From NCBI RefSeq assembly GCF_009870125.1, contig NC_046683.1:52219869-52283868 (forward strand): a DNA stretch of 64,000 nucleotides. Direction: 5' to 3'. This DNA is from Drosophila pseudoobscura (lineage: Eukaryota; Arthropoda; Insecta; Diptera; Drosophilidae). A program made the position numbers and the translations under genes. Positions 46,460 to 58,245 of this stretch are shown here, piece by piece (within the stretch, counting starts at the first letter, position 1; the number at the start of each line of letters is the position of its first letter). The notes below the pieces were generated by a model. That model saw only the letters and a list, made by a program, of their open reading frames with translations. It was not told the origin of the DNA and did not search any database.

Positions 46460-46589
46460 GCGAGCATTACTTTGAAGAATTAAATGTTTTTAAATGGAAA
46501 CAAAAATCTGAGCCATGTTTTAATGCTCATAATTTGAAGGATTAGTGACTCTGTCACTGAATAGATACCATTCCATCCCCATTTATCAC

Positions 46590-46744
46590 ACACTTTTTTC
46601 CGGCTGACTTTAACAAGAAAGATGCCAGTTGTCACAGTGAGGGATATTGACCAGCACCCAGATCTGGATCGCATCGCCAACCAGATTGTGTTCAAGCAGC
46701 GCGATGCCGCCAAGTTGAAGGGTCCCCTCGTCATTTCCAAGTAA
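46590..46744 (+). pseudogene. Internally deleted retrocopy of ribosomal protein S19 with an intact 40-codon frame
   Basis: The frame 46622-46744 reads MPVVTVRDIDQH, the start of fly RpS19 (MPGVTVKDIDQH). It joins directly to DLDRIANQIVFKQRDAAK...VISK, its last ~28 residues; the ~115 residues between are missing, in frame. The sequence just before the ATG (cttttttccggctgacttta, about 46592-46611) looks like a pyrimidine-rich ribosomal-protein 5' UTR, so the copy seems to derive from mRNA. There is no obvious poly(A) tail. Codon use is still typical of a real gene and no stop breaks the 40 codons. It lies in the 400 bp between the 3' ends of two Jonah genes. It cannot act as RpS19; whether it is transcribed is unknown. 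Confidence 0.8.
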
Positions 46745-46857
46745 ACGTGGATCGCAATCGAAGTCTGCAACATTTTCAAGCATTTACTTAAGCGTTTCTT
46801 GATTGAAATGGGAATGCATTTAATGCTTTATATTTTTATTCACAAATCATTTATTGA

Positions 46858-47673
46858 TTAGTAGGAAATGCCCGTGTGGTCACGGATCCAATCCAAGTAT
46901 GAAGTGACGCGAGTCATGCCCTTCGGACTGTTCGACAGACAGCCAGCAGAAGAGCCAAAGGACACAATGGCCACCTGGCGATTGCCGTCGTGCAGGACCA
47001 GGGGACCGCCGGAATCTCCACTGCAGGAGCCCTTGTTCTCGGGCGTGGCGATGCACACGTGGTTGGGCGTGATGGTCGTGGTGCCGTAGTGGGCCTCGCA
47101 CACGGAATTGTCGGCGATCTGAATGTCGACGCAGTTCAGGTAGTCGGCGACGCCGCTGGAGTCGGAGGTCTTCCCCCAGCCGGAGAGCAGGCCCCACCAG
47201 CCGTAGTAGTTGTTGTAGCGATCCTCGTAGCGGGGCAGCTCCACCTTGTTGACCAGCGACGAGAAGTCCACGTGCGGAGTGCGGATGAGGGAGATGTCAT
47301 TGTTGATGGTCGTCGTGCTGTATGCCTCGTGCTGCACAATGTCCCCCTGTTGCACCACATGCGTGAACTGCGGCTGGTTGCGCCACACGGAGCCATAGGA
47401 AATCTTCACAGAGCTAGCCCCGTGCGTGCAGTGGGCGGCAGTGAGGACCCACGTGTGGTCAATGATGGAGCCGCCGCAGAACCAGGATGCGCCGATTTCA
47501 TTGCTAAAAACCAGGTTCACAATATACGGAACCTTGCCCTCGGTCGCCGGATAGCCCATGGTGATGCGTCCGTTCACATTCTTGCCCACGGGCATGTCCT
47601 TCACGGGCACGGCCTCCTCCAGGGCTGCCGCCAAGGCAATCCCCGCAATAACCAGAACTGCAAGCACTCTCAT
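46858..47673 (-). CDS. Jon65Aii: Jonah serine protease, Jon65Aii-like, intronless, 271 aa
   Basis: Close paralogue of the Jon65Ai-like gene in inverted orientation. The signal peptide (MRVLAVLVIAGIALAAA) is followed by propeptide LEEAVPVKDMPVGKNVNGR and activation at R/ITMG. Triad: LTAAHC (regular Ala, unlike the neighbour), NNDISLIRTP and [10 protein letters not shown], with Gly at the S1 base. Shared blocks such as RTPHVDFSSLVNKVELP and SYLDWIRDHTGISY show recent common origin. The loop FVQ/VVQQGDIVQHEAYSTTTIN is 7-9 residues longer than in the partner. A minus-strand TATAAAA (47712-47718) lies 39 bp upstream of the start. Poly(A) signal at 46833-46838. Confidence 0.93.
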   Translation of the reverse strand: MRVLAVLVIAGIALAAALEEAVPVKDMPVGKNVNGRITMGYPATEGKVPYIVNLVFSNEIGASWFCGGSIIDHTWVLTAAHCTHGASSVKISYGSVWRNQPQFTHVVQQGDIVQHEAYSTTTINNDISLIRTPHVDFSSLVNKVELPRYEDRYNNYYGWWGLLSGWGKTSDSSGVADYLNCVDIQIADNSVCEAHYGTTTITPNHVCIATPENKGSCSGDSGGPLVLHDGNRQVAIVSFGSSAGCLSNSPKGMTRVTSYLDWIRDHTGISY

Positions 47674-48729
47674 GTTAAACGAATATCATCACAGTGGCGG
47701 TATTGAGGGGCTTTTATAGGCGGCTTCCGAATCGGACCATATCATTGCCACTGTTCAAAAGCATTCACCTCAAGTTAAGACGACAATTTACAATCCCCTC
47801 ACCACCATCTGATAACTTTATTCGACCGTATATCAATGCACCTCAATTGTACAGAACGGCAATTTTTTTTCCGGAATCCCAGACACACCCCATATTATCA
47901 TGATTTCTCATATCTCTCCAGTTTAAAACAGAACTGGGACCTTTCTTATCGGTTGAATATTGTGGGTTTTCTATTTATTGGCCGCTCTACGGGGAATTCA
48001 AAATATATAGAATTCATAGAATGCATGCTTTTTAAGCTAAGATTTTACAAAGTACAAGTACCAATCGATTTTCCCTAAAATGTTGAATTAATAAGAAAAC
48101 TTGTATTTTTAATATGTTTCATAATTTTAATAAATACACCTAAATTTTAAACTAAATATTTTCATATTTAGATACAAAAATAGTTTCTAAATTAAAGTAT
48201 TTTTTATAAAGATTAAATATGGGTCATATTATAAAGTCCACTTAATACATTCATGTTTATATTAAACTTAACTATTTATTTTATTTAAATACCGAATATT
48301 TAATTTAATAACGGCTGTGTTTCCATTTTCCATGCCATTTTGTGGTTGTGTAAAATCACCTTTCTATGGAAACTGAACGGATTTTGTTCGGGAATGTCTT
48401 GATTTCTAAAACCCAATTTAGTTTATGGTTTTTATAGATGCCAGAACTAGCAGCTCATAATCGGGTTCGTTATTTCTGAGTTACGTGTTCCAGAAATGTG
48501 GGAAATCTATTCGTTTTCGTACCATTTCATATCCCTCAAATATTAATGCTATTGGAAACACTTATAACTGAGCCAAACATCTTCATTTCAGTCGAAGGTT
48601 CCTTTCGGAATAATGATTGAATATTGAATATAACAATTCATCCGTAAAATAATGATAATAGGCAATGGAGTACGGGATTTTTTCAAATGCATTTTATTTG
48701 TTCGGAAGAATAATTTTCTAGAATTTCAT
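47674..48729. other. Intergenic region between Jon65Aii-like and yip7-like genes
   Basis: The left part carries the Jon65Aii-like promoter, with a CTTATC at about 47944. The rest (48010-48660) is strongly AT-rich and holds no recognised gene. Confidence 0.6.
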
Positions 48730-49605
48730 TTAGCCAGAAATTCCAGTGTTCTGCGCGATCCAGTCCAAGTAGTAGGTGACACGGGTGAAGCCAGCGGGGG
48801 AGCCGACCTCGCAGCCAGAGCTGGAGCCGAAAGAGACGACACCAATCTGGGTGCCATCGAGGGCCAGGGGGCCGCCGGAGTCGCCGTTGCAGGTGGAAAC
48901 GCCGTTGTAGGTGCCAACGCAGATGACCCTATCGGTGACGATCAATGAGCCGAAGGTCTGCTCGCACAGGGAGTTGGCGATGACGGTGAGTTCGGCGTAC
49001 TGCAGATGGCTGGCCACGGAGTTGGAGGCATCGGAGGTCTTGCCAAAGCCGGAGGCGACGGCGGTCTGGCCGGCATAAGTCGAGTAGCTGCTGGAGATGG
49101 CGGGCAGGGCAACCTTGTTGATGGCAGCGGTGAAGGCAACAGCCGGGGTCTTGATCAGCGAGATGTCGTTGCGCAGGATAATCGAGTTGTAGCTGGCGTG
49201 CTGGATGAAGTTCGAGCTAGTCACAGTCTGGGTCAACTTGGGGGCGGTGCGGACAGTAGCACCATAGCCGACGACCACAGAGGAGGCACTAAAGCAGGGC
49301 GAAATCGGTTAGTATTGGTTCCAGGCGAATTCCTCGATCACTTACCCGCTGGTGCAGTGAGCAGCAGTGAGGACCCACTCGGCGGAAATGATGGAGCCAC
49401 CGCAGAACCAGCCGCCGCTGTTGCTCGCAAAGTTAAGGGACACCTGGTAGGGGAACTGATTCTCCACAGCGTCCTTGCCGTTGGTGATGCGACCCTCGAT
49501 CGATGGGCTCACAATTCTGTCACGGGGATGCACAGGCAACGTCTTGGGCAAGACGCCGGCGGAAGCGGTGGCCAGAGCCAGGGCGAGAACTACTAGAACT
49601 TTCAT
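48730..49605 (-). CDS. yip7-like serine protease, 2 exons, 272 aa
   Basis: Secreted digestive-type S1 protease. Exons are 49346-49605 and 48730-49288, with the intron placed right after the His motif (HCTSG). The signal peptide is [17 protein letters not shown], the propeptide ends SIEGR and activation is at R/ITNG. The triad is [16 protein letters not shown] and [10 protein letters not shown], with Ser at the S1 base. [12 protein letters not shown] and GPLALDG recall D. melanogaster yip7, but other cluster members are close, so no symbol is given. A TATATAA on the minus strand (49654-49660) lies directly next to a CCCATTG/CCCATGG tandem repeat. The same intron position is shared with the two genes to the right, so these three form one sub-branch. 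Confidence 0.92.
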
Positions 49606-49653
49606 GTTTGTTTGATCGTTTAACGAATGATTACTCCATCGACTGGTTGCCCA

Positions 49654-49711
49654 TTATATACCCATTCCCATGGCCCATTGCCCATTGCCCATGGCCCATT
49701 GCCCATGGCCC
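49654..49711 (-). repeat. CCCATTG/CCCATGG 7-bp tandem repeat abutting a TATA box
   Basis: About seven copies of CCCAT(T/G)G-type units cover 49661-49711, beginning one base from the TATATAA (49654-49660) of the yip7-like gene. That is the position of proximal promoter elements. Confidence 0.8.
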
Positions 49712-51085
49712 GTTTGGTCTAATCAGGCTAGTCACCTGTCGTTTATTTCGATCATAAATTTGACCACCTAATCAGTGTGTCTTTGCACAGTTGCAGGATA
49801 TTTTATCAGTTTGCAGATACGAGCACCGCGATGTCTGGAACTTTTAATCGTTCTGCATCTTAAGAGATTTGATGCGATTAAACGGACAGCGAATGCGAAT
49901 GCGAGTGCCAGTATTCTAATCGTTCAGTGATCGACTCCGAACCTCGTTCCACGATCGAACAGTGTGCTAAAATAAGATTACAATTTATGACGGGGCTAAA
50001 CAATTTGAAGTTTTTAATGAATCTCCTCCTGATATCGATGTTTTTATGTTTTATTTCTTTCTCTTTTTTTTGAGCACTGAAAAGTATACAACAAAAGATG
50101 TCGGCATTTCTGTGGCAGTTTGTCTCAGCTTGTTTGCAAAATACATTTTGATCCTTCATACATTTCATTGTGTAACACTCTAAGTATCTTTGGTGATATT
50201 TCAATGATAATTCTTCAGATTTCTCAATTGAGAAACTGAAAGTATTTTCTTGAAGCTTAACAGTGAGGAGGATTTTCTCTTCTCAGCTAGTTTCTTTAAT
50301 CCTTTAACCCATTCAGATTATGTATAGAGATGGAGGGAAGGAGTATTTACAGTTCTTAGAGTTTTGGTTATACATATATTGTGCTGGGTTTTTTCTCAGT
50401 GTATGTATGATGACTTGGTGTCTTCGATTTAGTGTTTTTTGGGGGAGGGTTAGTGGAAGAGAGTTTGCTCGTTTGTTGGTGCCAGTTAGAGGTTTTTGTG
50501 TGGAGGTCGGTTTGTTTGGATTGGATATTTCGGTTGTGCTGTGGCTTGGGATGTACATATTATGAGGGGATATTTGGAGATAAGTTTATTATTATTATTA
50601 TTATTATGATCTTAGGGAAGTGATTGGTAATTAGGTTTCTGATCGAGGAGGCCTAATAGGATTGATTATTGGGAGTCGGTTCAGATAGATTTTCGCTGGA
50701 TAGCACCGATGAGTATAAAGGTAGCAATCGAATTTTTATAGTTGATGAATCGTTGCCCCGTGTTATTTCTTAGAAATATAATTAATGCTACTCGTAACTT
50801 AATTCCGATTCTATTGTGTGTATAATTGTTATTATGAAATTCTATAGAAACGTATCAGAGTCTCTCAAGTGCTTTGATTAAATACAACAGCAGATAGAGG
50901 AAACAAAGATAAGAACTACAGAAGTATTCTATCTACTTATAATTACTCTAATCAAAAAAAAGTTCCTAAAATATTGGTACTTTGAGAACCCCTCCCCATT
51001 ATCCCAAAACAAAAACCATCGTGTACATTTTATAGATTATAATCGGTTTTTTTATTTTGGAAAAAAAAGAGTGCTGCTGCTCTGC
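49712..51085. other. Intergenic region between yip7-like and Jon65Aiv-like genes
   Basis: AT-rich, with an ATT run (50588-50608). GT-rich DNA at 50320-50580 gives open frames with no likeness to known proteins. No gene was recognised. Confidence 0.6.
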
Positions 51086-51980
51086 TTAGTAGGAGACTCC
51101 ACTGTTGGACTGGATCCAGTCCAGGAAGCTGGTGACGCGGGAGAAGCCGGCTGGGGCGCCGGACTCGCAGCCAGCGCTCGAGACGAAGGAGGTGACGCCG
51201 ATCAGGATGTTGGTGCTCTTCTGGACCAATGGGCCGCCAGAGTCGCCGTTGCAGGTGGAGATCTTGTTGGGGGTGGCAATGCAGATGACGCTGGGGGTGA
51301 TGATCAGCGAGCCGTAGGTGTTCGCGCACACGGAGTTGGTCACAACGGTGAAGTCGCTGTACTGCAGGGTGTTGGTCACGGAGGTGGCAGCATCGGAGTC
51401 CTTGCCCCAGCCGGAAGCGACGGCGGTGTCACCGGCATAGGTCGAGTAGCTGCTGGCAATGGAGGGCAGAGCCACCTTGTTGATGGCCGAGGTGAAGCTG
51501 ACGGCGGGGGTCTTGATCAGGGAGATGTCGTTCCTCAGGACAACGCTGTTGTAGCTGGCGTGCTGCACAAAGCCGGAGCTGGAGACGGTCTGGGTGAGCT
51601 TGGCGTTGGTGCGAACAGTGGCGCCGTAGTAGATGGTCACATCAGAGGCACTAAAGAAAGCCAGTATGATCTTTTGTCAGAATGCTCTTGCAGGCTGGAG
51701 AGAGAAAGAGTTGTCCTTACCCGCTGGTGCAGTGAGCAGCTGTGAGCACCCAGGAGTTGTCGATGATGGAGCCACCGCACCACCAGCTGCCGCTGGAGCT
51801 GCCGAAGCTTAGTCCCACCTGGTAGGGGAACTGTCCCTCCGAGGCGGCCTGGCCGTTGGTGATACGACCCTCGATCGAGGGCACCACCGGCAGGTCACGG
51901 GGATGCACAGGCAGAACCTGGGGCAGCAGGCCAGCGGAGGCGGAGGCCAAAGCCAGAGCGAAGACTACGAGCACTTTCAT
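51086..51980 (-). CDS. Jon65Aiv: Jonah serine protease, Jon65Aiv-like, 2 exons, 274 aa
   Basis: Secreted S1 protease. Exons are 51721-51980 and 51086-51650, with intron phase and place as in the yip7-like gene. The signal peptide is [17 protein letters not shown]; the propeptide contains [16 protein letters not shown] and activation is at R/ITNG. Triad: [16 protein letters not shown] and [10 protein letters not shown]; Ser at the S1 base. An in-frame ATG at 52004 lies too close to the TATA box (52023-52029) to be in the mRNA, so translation is set at 51980. A GATA site (CTTATC, 52035-52040) is only about 6 bp from the TATA box. The symbol is from remembered similarity to the D. melanogaster protein. 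Confidence 0.92.
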
Positions 51981-52022
51981 GATGATCGAATGAATGTCCA
52001 CCAACTGACCAAACGGTTCTTT

Positions 52023-52040
52023 TTATATAAATCGCTTATC
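52023..52040 (-). promoter_or_regulatory. TATA box with adjacent GATA site, Jon65Aiv-like gene
   Basis: Minus-strand TATATAA (52023-52029) has GATAAG (52035-52040) directly upstream. Another CTTATC occurs near 52138. Confidence 0.65.
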
Positions 52041-55000
52041 AGAGTGCCCTGCCCGTGGCCTGCCGGGCCGTGCCGTGCCTCTTGTGTTTTGACCAAGTCA
52101 TTTCTGTTTATTTCGAACGTTTGATTTTTTTTTGGCGCTTATCGGCGCGCGTGAGTTGTGGCTTTTTAACTCGAAAAACATAAGCAGCATACGCCTGCCA
52201 TTTTTCTATCTCCCGCTTTCTACGGAAAGGATGTACATATGTATGTATGCACACTTAGAGAAAACAGCCCTCAGAATCGAATATCTACACTTAAATTTAA
52301 AAATGTATTCCAATAGATTTGCGGCGAGAGTGTACTTGTTTTCACTTACATTTTGACCTCAAACTGAAAATATTCAAACAAAATATTATCCATATTTAAA
52401 TTAAATATTTTTAAATATACTTAAAATTTAAAGTACATTTTTTTTTGTATTTAAAATATATAAATTATAAAATTTTCCTCTATGTTTGCATTGAAAACCC
52501 GAATATTTAACTCAAACATGAGTGTTTTTCTTTCAGCTATGCCATTTTTCTTTCAGTGTAGTTCTGGTTATCATTTGAGAGATATTGGCATTATCGGCAG
52601 GGCTTTCTATTTGGCCTATTTGGTATCTCCGGCTATCGTTCACCTCCACCAACGGCCTATTGTTGTTTTTTCTGCGATTGTGAGAAATCTATTAGATTAC
52701 TTAGTGGATACACCGCAGGCTTTCAATTAAACGCACTCGAAGAAATCAAAAGGCGGCAGACGTCTAGCACTCTGCCCTGCCACTCGTGATAAGGCGAAGA
52801 TTTCTTATAAATGACGACAATGCTTTGCGCAGATATTTATCAATGGAGCGGAACGAACGGGCGACTTTTGAGCTTTATTTTTAGGTGTGGGAAAATCCCA
52901 CTTCAATGAAATCATTCTATTCGAAATTCGATTTATTAAAGTTGCAAAAATATAATTTTACAACCCGAACGACTTAACGATTGTGTTTGGCCCGAATTGA
53001 GATTTACACCCCCACTCTCAGTGCCACTCTGTCGAGTGGCAGAAATTCCCAGCGATTATCTTAAATCATATTAACCATACGCAATGGTGTCCGACAAAAG
53101 CTGCCAAGTCATTTGGGGGCGGGGGCAAGGGATAGAGGGCCATAGTTGAATCTGGGAAAATTGAAATCAAATCGCCTTACGTGATGGGAATGCCCAAGGA
53201 AATGCCCTGCCCGGGTCTCGGACTTTCGGGGGACATTAGCACATAAAAACAATTCATTGCCTTTCATGCTGACACATGTAGTTGTTGCCCGCCTGTGTGG
53301 GGCATGTGGCATGTGGCATGTCCTTGTGCGTGTCTGGGCCATAAATGCTAAGCGGGATTCGTATGTGGCCGAAACTAAAATAGATTTCTGTCCTGAAGAT
53401 TGCTTCTATTCTTGGAAAGGAAATGGAAAATAGCTGGTTCTCCCATTTAATTAGAAGATAACATTTATCCTGCGGCTTTCCTCCCACAGATATCTTTAAT
53501 CCCTTGCATTAACTGCACTTTATTGATTTTTTTTCTCTCTGCCTTTTTATGGTTGCTCCTTTCGCTGATTGCGAAAAAATGGCCCGCCCTTTGTCTCTGT
53601 CTCTTGGGGGAAAAAACAAAAGAAACTAATTTTCTTGAAATATTTGCTCTCATTGTTGTTCAAGCACAACCTTAAAGTCCAACCAAAAGGGAAGGAATAG
53701 AGAGAAAAGGAAACGCAACGCAAGGCAAGGAAAGGAAAGGGTAGACTAGAGAGCACTTTAAATTGCTCGACAGTTGATATATACCACTCGTTCGTATTAT
53801 ATATATTACGTATACGTAATGCGCTTACTCAACACACACGCTTATTAGACGCATACCCTGCTCTCCACGGAGTCCAGCGACCCAGAGCAACAGCCTCGAC
53901 TGGACATTGTTGTCCACACACGAAACAGAGAGAGACAGAGCGAGGGGGTAATCGAGTATCCAGTTGCGTAGATGGCGATATCCTTTCGCAGGAAACAGTC
54001 CCAGATTCGTCAAGAGCTACGCCTCTGGCCTTAAGTTGAGATATATATATATGTACACGAAACGAAGGCATTTCCAAATGTCCCCCAGCGTGCGCTCTCC
54101 TTTGACGATGGAGACGACGACGACAAACAAGATTGCAGCAATAAAATTTCGACAAGTGAACAGCAAATGATAAACGAAGCAGCAGCTTGGGATAAAAAGT
54201 GGCAGTGGAAGGTGGTGGAAGGGAGCAGGAGCAGTAGCAGGAGCAGGACTTGGACGTGGAGAAACACTTGAGCACTGCTGCTGGTCCCCACACAATTCGA
54301 GGCAACAATCTAATGTGAGCCGCATCGATTACGCTCCACGGACATGGCATTTCACTGCCACTCCTCGGACCCTTCCTCTCCTCTCCTCTCCGCTCCACTC
54401 CTCTTCCCTCCACTGTATGTTTTTTTGGCTGCCATTACATTGTGTATTATTTGGCTCAAATGGAAAACTCTGTTCAGTTTTTCTGTCTTTTTGTTGTCGT
54501 TGCTGTGAGCGTGTGTTAAATTGTCATGAAAATGTCGCAGGGCCTGCGGTACGGTCCACTTCATAGTTGACCAAAATTAATGACAACTGTCTGCTACAGC
54601 TGACCTGACGCTCCTGCTCCTGCTGCTGCTCCTGCTCCTCCTGCCTCCCTTTTCGGTTGATGACTTATCACATGGTCCATGTCTATTTCCTGCTATAATT
54701 CAAATTGCTTTTGGCTGAGGAGGCTGCCTTGGAGAGCCTTCGGAGGTTGTCAACAGCAGCCGCCTCATTAATCATCCCTCCTGGGATATGCCTTTGCGTA
54801 TGAGTAATGCGTTTGTCCGAGTCACCTCCTCTTGGCCGGAACTTATCGCCTATCACAGCCCTCCCAAGATGTTACCAACTCTACTCCGCAAAGTTGACTA
54901 TTTTTTTTTCCTCCAACGAAATGCAATTTGTTGCTGCACATAGGTACGATCGAAGGATGAATGGTGGTTGCATGCCCCCTCCTACAAGAGTTTCCTGGCA

Positions 55001-57918
55001 CTTGGTCAAAGTTTTTGTGTTTTGTGTTGTTGTGTTGCAGTTTGTCAACTCGTTTTTAATGCGCGATGTATTGAAAAAGTTTGATTAGGGAAGCAGCTGG
55101 TTGTCTGGATAAACTCCCCAACAAACTGCTACCTGAGTGCAATTTTCAACAGGAAAAAACTTGATAAACAGTGGGAAAGGGAGGGAAGGAGAGGGGGCCG
55201 CTGTATCGATCCCACCAATCTTCAGTTACTCCGGATAGCTGTCAATATCCAAGAGACAAATCCCCTCCCCAAGTGGCCAGCATTCAGTTTTATGTCCAGG
55301 GATCAAACTAAGTTATTATATATGGATATATTATACGAGGATATGGTCCCTCAGTCGTCTTCTATGGCTGTGCAAATATTTGCGGGAAATGCACGAGGAC
55401 ATTTTCCCAAGATATTCTATCAATACGCTGGCGCTTGGCTTTTGCATATGAGAAGGCCTGCTTCTGCTTCAGCTACTGCTGTTCCCTCGAAATATATAAA
55501 TATAAATTCCTGCCATGCAAACAAATCCTTTTCGATAGATTGCTTCTGGCTAGCCTTTTTTTTTTGCCTCCCCTCAACCCCGCCCCTTGGATTTTATTAC
55601 GAGAATATTGTGTGCAAGTGCCAAGGATTTTTGTCTACTACGACAATTGGATTTTGTGCGGCATAAGATTTGGGGGGATTTCCCGAGGCAGGCACCAGAA
55701 ACGTGTCCCCCCAGTACGCGGTGGCACTTGTCTGCTTATTGGCATAGGCATTGGAGCATCCGAAAATGATTCCGTGATACTGCTACGAGTATTCCTTTTG
55801 TTCCGTCCATCAATATTGCAACTTTTCTTTTGTGTAGCTCTTGTCTGTTGTCTGGCATTGGCGGTGGCGGCGGCGGCGGGGCTTTTCATGCTGATTCTGA
55901 ATCTGAATCTCCAATTTGAATGCAGTCTGGTCTGATGTTCTGCTCAACGGGTAAGCAGAGCAGTCTTTTTATACCATGGTAAAAATCTCCTCCTTTGTTG
56001 GGGACTTCATTAATGCCAGTTCTCGTGTATCGTATATTTTGTTGAAATATTTCCCCTGTTCAACTTAATATAATGGCAGGATGCCTGTTGTTGTTGTGCG
56101 CCGGAAAATATATAGAACTACTCATCAAATTTTAGCATGCAAATATTTATATACACGTCCCATAGAATGAATGAATTTCTGGAGCAGAATGGAATGCTTT
56201 ATGGCTTATAAACATTTTTTGTTTGCCAATATGTATTTTGTTTCTTTCACAGAAAAAGAGATTCTGTGCGGCTGAGCCCCATGTGCGCTCTGCGCTCTGC
56301 TTTTGTTGTAATTTCGGTTTATTGTTTTCTATATATTTTTCTGCTTGAACGCACTAAAAGCTACTCGGAATGCCAGTCAACCAGTCCGTCCATACAGCCA
56401 TCCCAGCCATCCATCCAATCCACCTTTCTCCGTGTCCCTGCTCTGCTCCTCCTCGATGGGAGCAGCATTTGTTTGCTTTATGTCTTTATTTTTGTGCCCT
56501 GCCCCCTGCCCTTGCCCCTGTCCCAGTCCTTGCAAGAGGAGCCAAAGTATTACGGATATTATTTTTTGCTCTACTCTCGAGCTGTTGTTTTTGTTCTTTC
56601 ATTTTTTTTTTGTTTTTTACAGAGAGTGATGGCTGCCACCGTGCCCCTATAGGAGTGATGGGATTTTTGGTGAGTGCTCTCTGAGCGGCTTTGCATATGC
56701 GTGTGTGTGTGTGTGTGTGTGTGCCATCTACTTGAGAGCCAGACAGGAGAGAAAACCCCCGAAATGTTTCAATTATTACTGCCCCGAACTCCCGTACAAG
56801 TATTTATATCCTGTGGGTACACCTACAATATACAATGTACAAGAGTATATTTATATATATATGTATATGTAGAATGAAGTAAGCCATTAACTTTTCCTGT
56901 CAATCAATTGTCACTCCCAAATCGCAAAAGAAGGAAGGAGGCAAAAACCTAAAAACAAAAGGCACAAGACCATGACAAGACACTTTGGAGCCATGCGAAA
57001 TGGAATGAAATTAAGAGAAAAGCAAGAATTCTATATATATATATATATATATATACGTACGTATAATAGAATACATGTAGATGAAATGGTAGACTTGAAA
57101 ATGCTCTAACCAAATGATAAATGACAATAGGTAGGAATAGGAAGGAAAGTAATTTAACGAACATTTGTACATAATTTCGGAGCATCCAAATGATATATGA
57201 TAGGGCTTGTACCTGTATAAACAAAAAAGTAATCCAAAAAGCAAAGAACATACTATATATGATTGCTTTTGACCTCAGTAAATCATATACTTTCTTTGAC
57301 ACTTTCTTTTAGATGGCACCAAAATGATATATGGGGATATTCAGGTACATATGTACTTATGTATATCGAAAGACACAGGCAAAAGTTATGCCATTCCTTG
57401 GACTGAAAGTGAATCATATCCTTTATCTGTTGAGATGATTTCAGAGAGCATCCACTTTGGAGCAGAACAAGTATTACCACTCAATCAGTAGCAAAAACAG
57501 TAGCCAGAAAAAGTCTTTGTCTTTGTCTAGCAAAAAAAAGCGGCGAACTTTTGCCGTCAAGTCATTGTTGTAGAAGAAGGGCGAACTCTGTTTTGCTGGC
57601 AAGGAATGGGTTTCCCGTTTCCCGTTTCCCGTGGAGTGGTGTGTTGAGTGCGGAGTGGAGGAGTGGAGGAGCCACCGGCAGACAAGCCCGAACCCGAACG
57701 CCAGACCAAGAGAGAGGCAAAGCAAACCAAAGTGTTGTTTGGATTTCATTATACAATTATCTTGTTACCAGAAATAATGGTGTCGAGCCGGGCAACATGC
57801 CAAAAGCATTCAATGAGCTTGATGCGTTCTTCCTTCTACCCTCTCAGTCCTCTCCATGCGAGTTTGTGTTTTTGTGTGCGGGGATTGTCTGTCAGTCAGT
57901 CAACCCTCATACGTGGAA

Positions 57919-57948
<30 letters not shown>
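57919..57948. repeat. TG dinucleotide microsatellite
   Basis: About 14 TG copies. One of several such runs in this gene-poor stretch. Confidence 0.9.
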
Positions 57949-57951
<3 letters not shown>

Positions 57952-58209
57952 CGGAAGTTGAGCGCGTTAGGAAAAGCAGGAAGTCATTAGCCAAAAAAAA
58001 GCAACAATACTCTGGTGATGGCGGCTACTGCCGGGGAGGGGATCCGGGTATTTGGGTATTTGGGTATTCGGGGAGTAGAGAGAGAGGGAGAGGGAGAGAG
58101 TAATGCGATAAATAAATGAAAATGTTTGAGTTAAATGAATTAAGTGTACGATACGCGGAGCGGCGAGCGGTGGAGGTCTCTCTTTTCTAGACTGGTTAGT
58201 ACAGGGGGG

Positions 58210-58245
58210 GATGGTAGATGGTGGATGGTGGATGGTAGATGGTGG
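58210..58245. repeat. GATGGTAGATGGTG minisatellite
   Basis: Short tandem array of GATGGT(A/G) units. No coding role seen. Confidence 0.85.

Noticed and set aside
53829-54413. 194-codon open frame on the minus strand
   Set aside because: Purine-rich simple sequence (GGAGGGGAGAG) and no recognisable motif.
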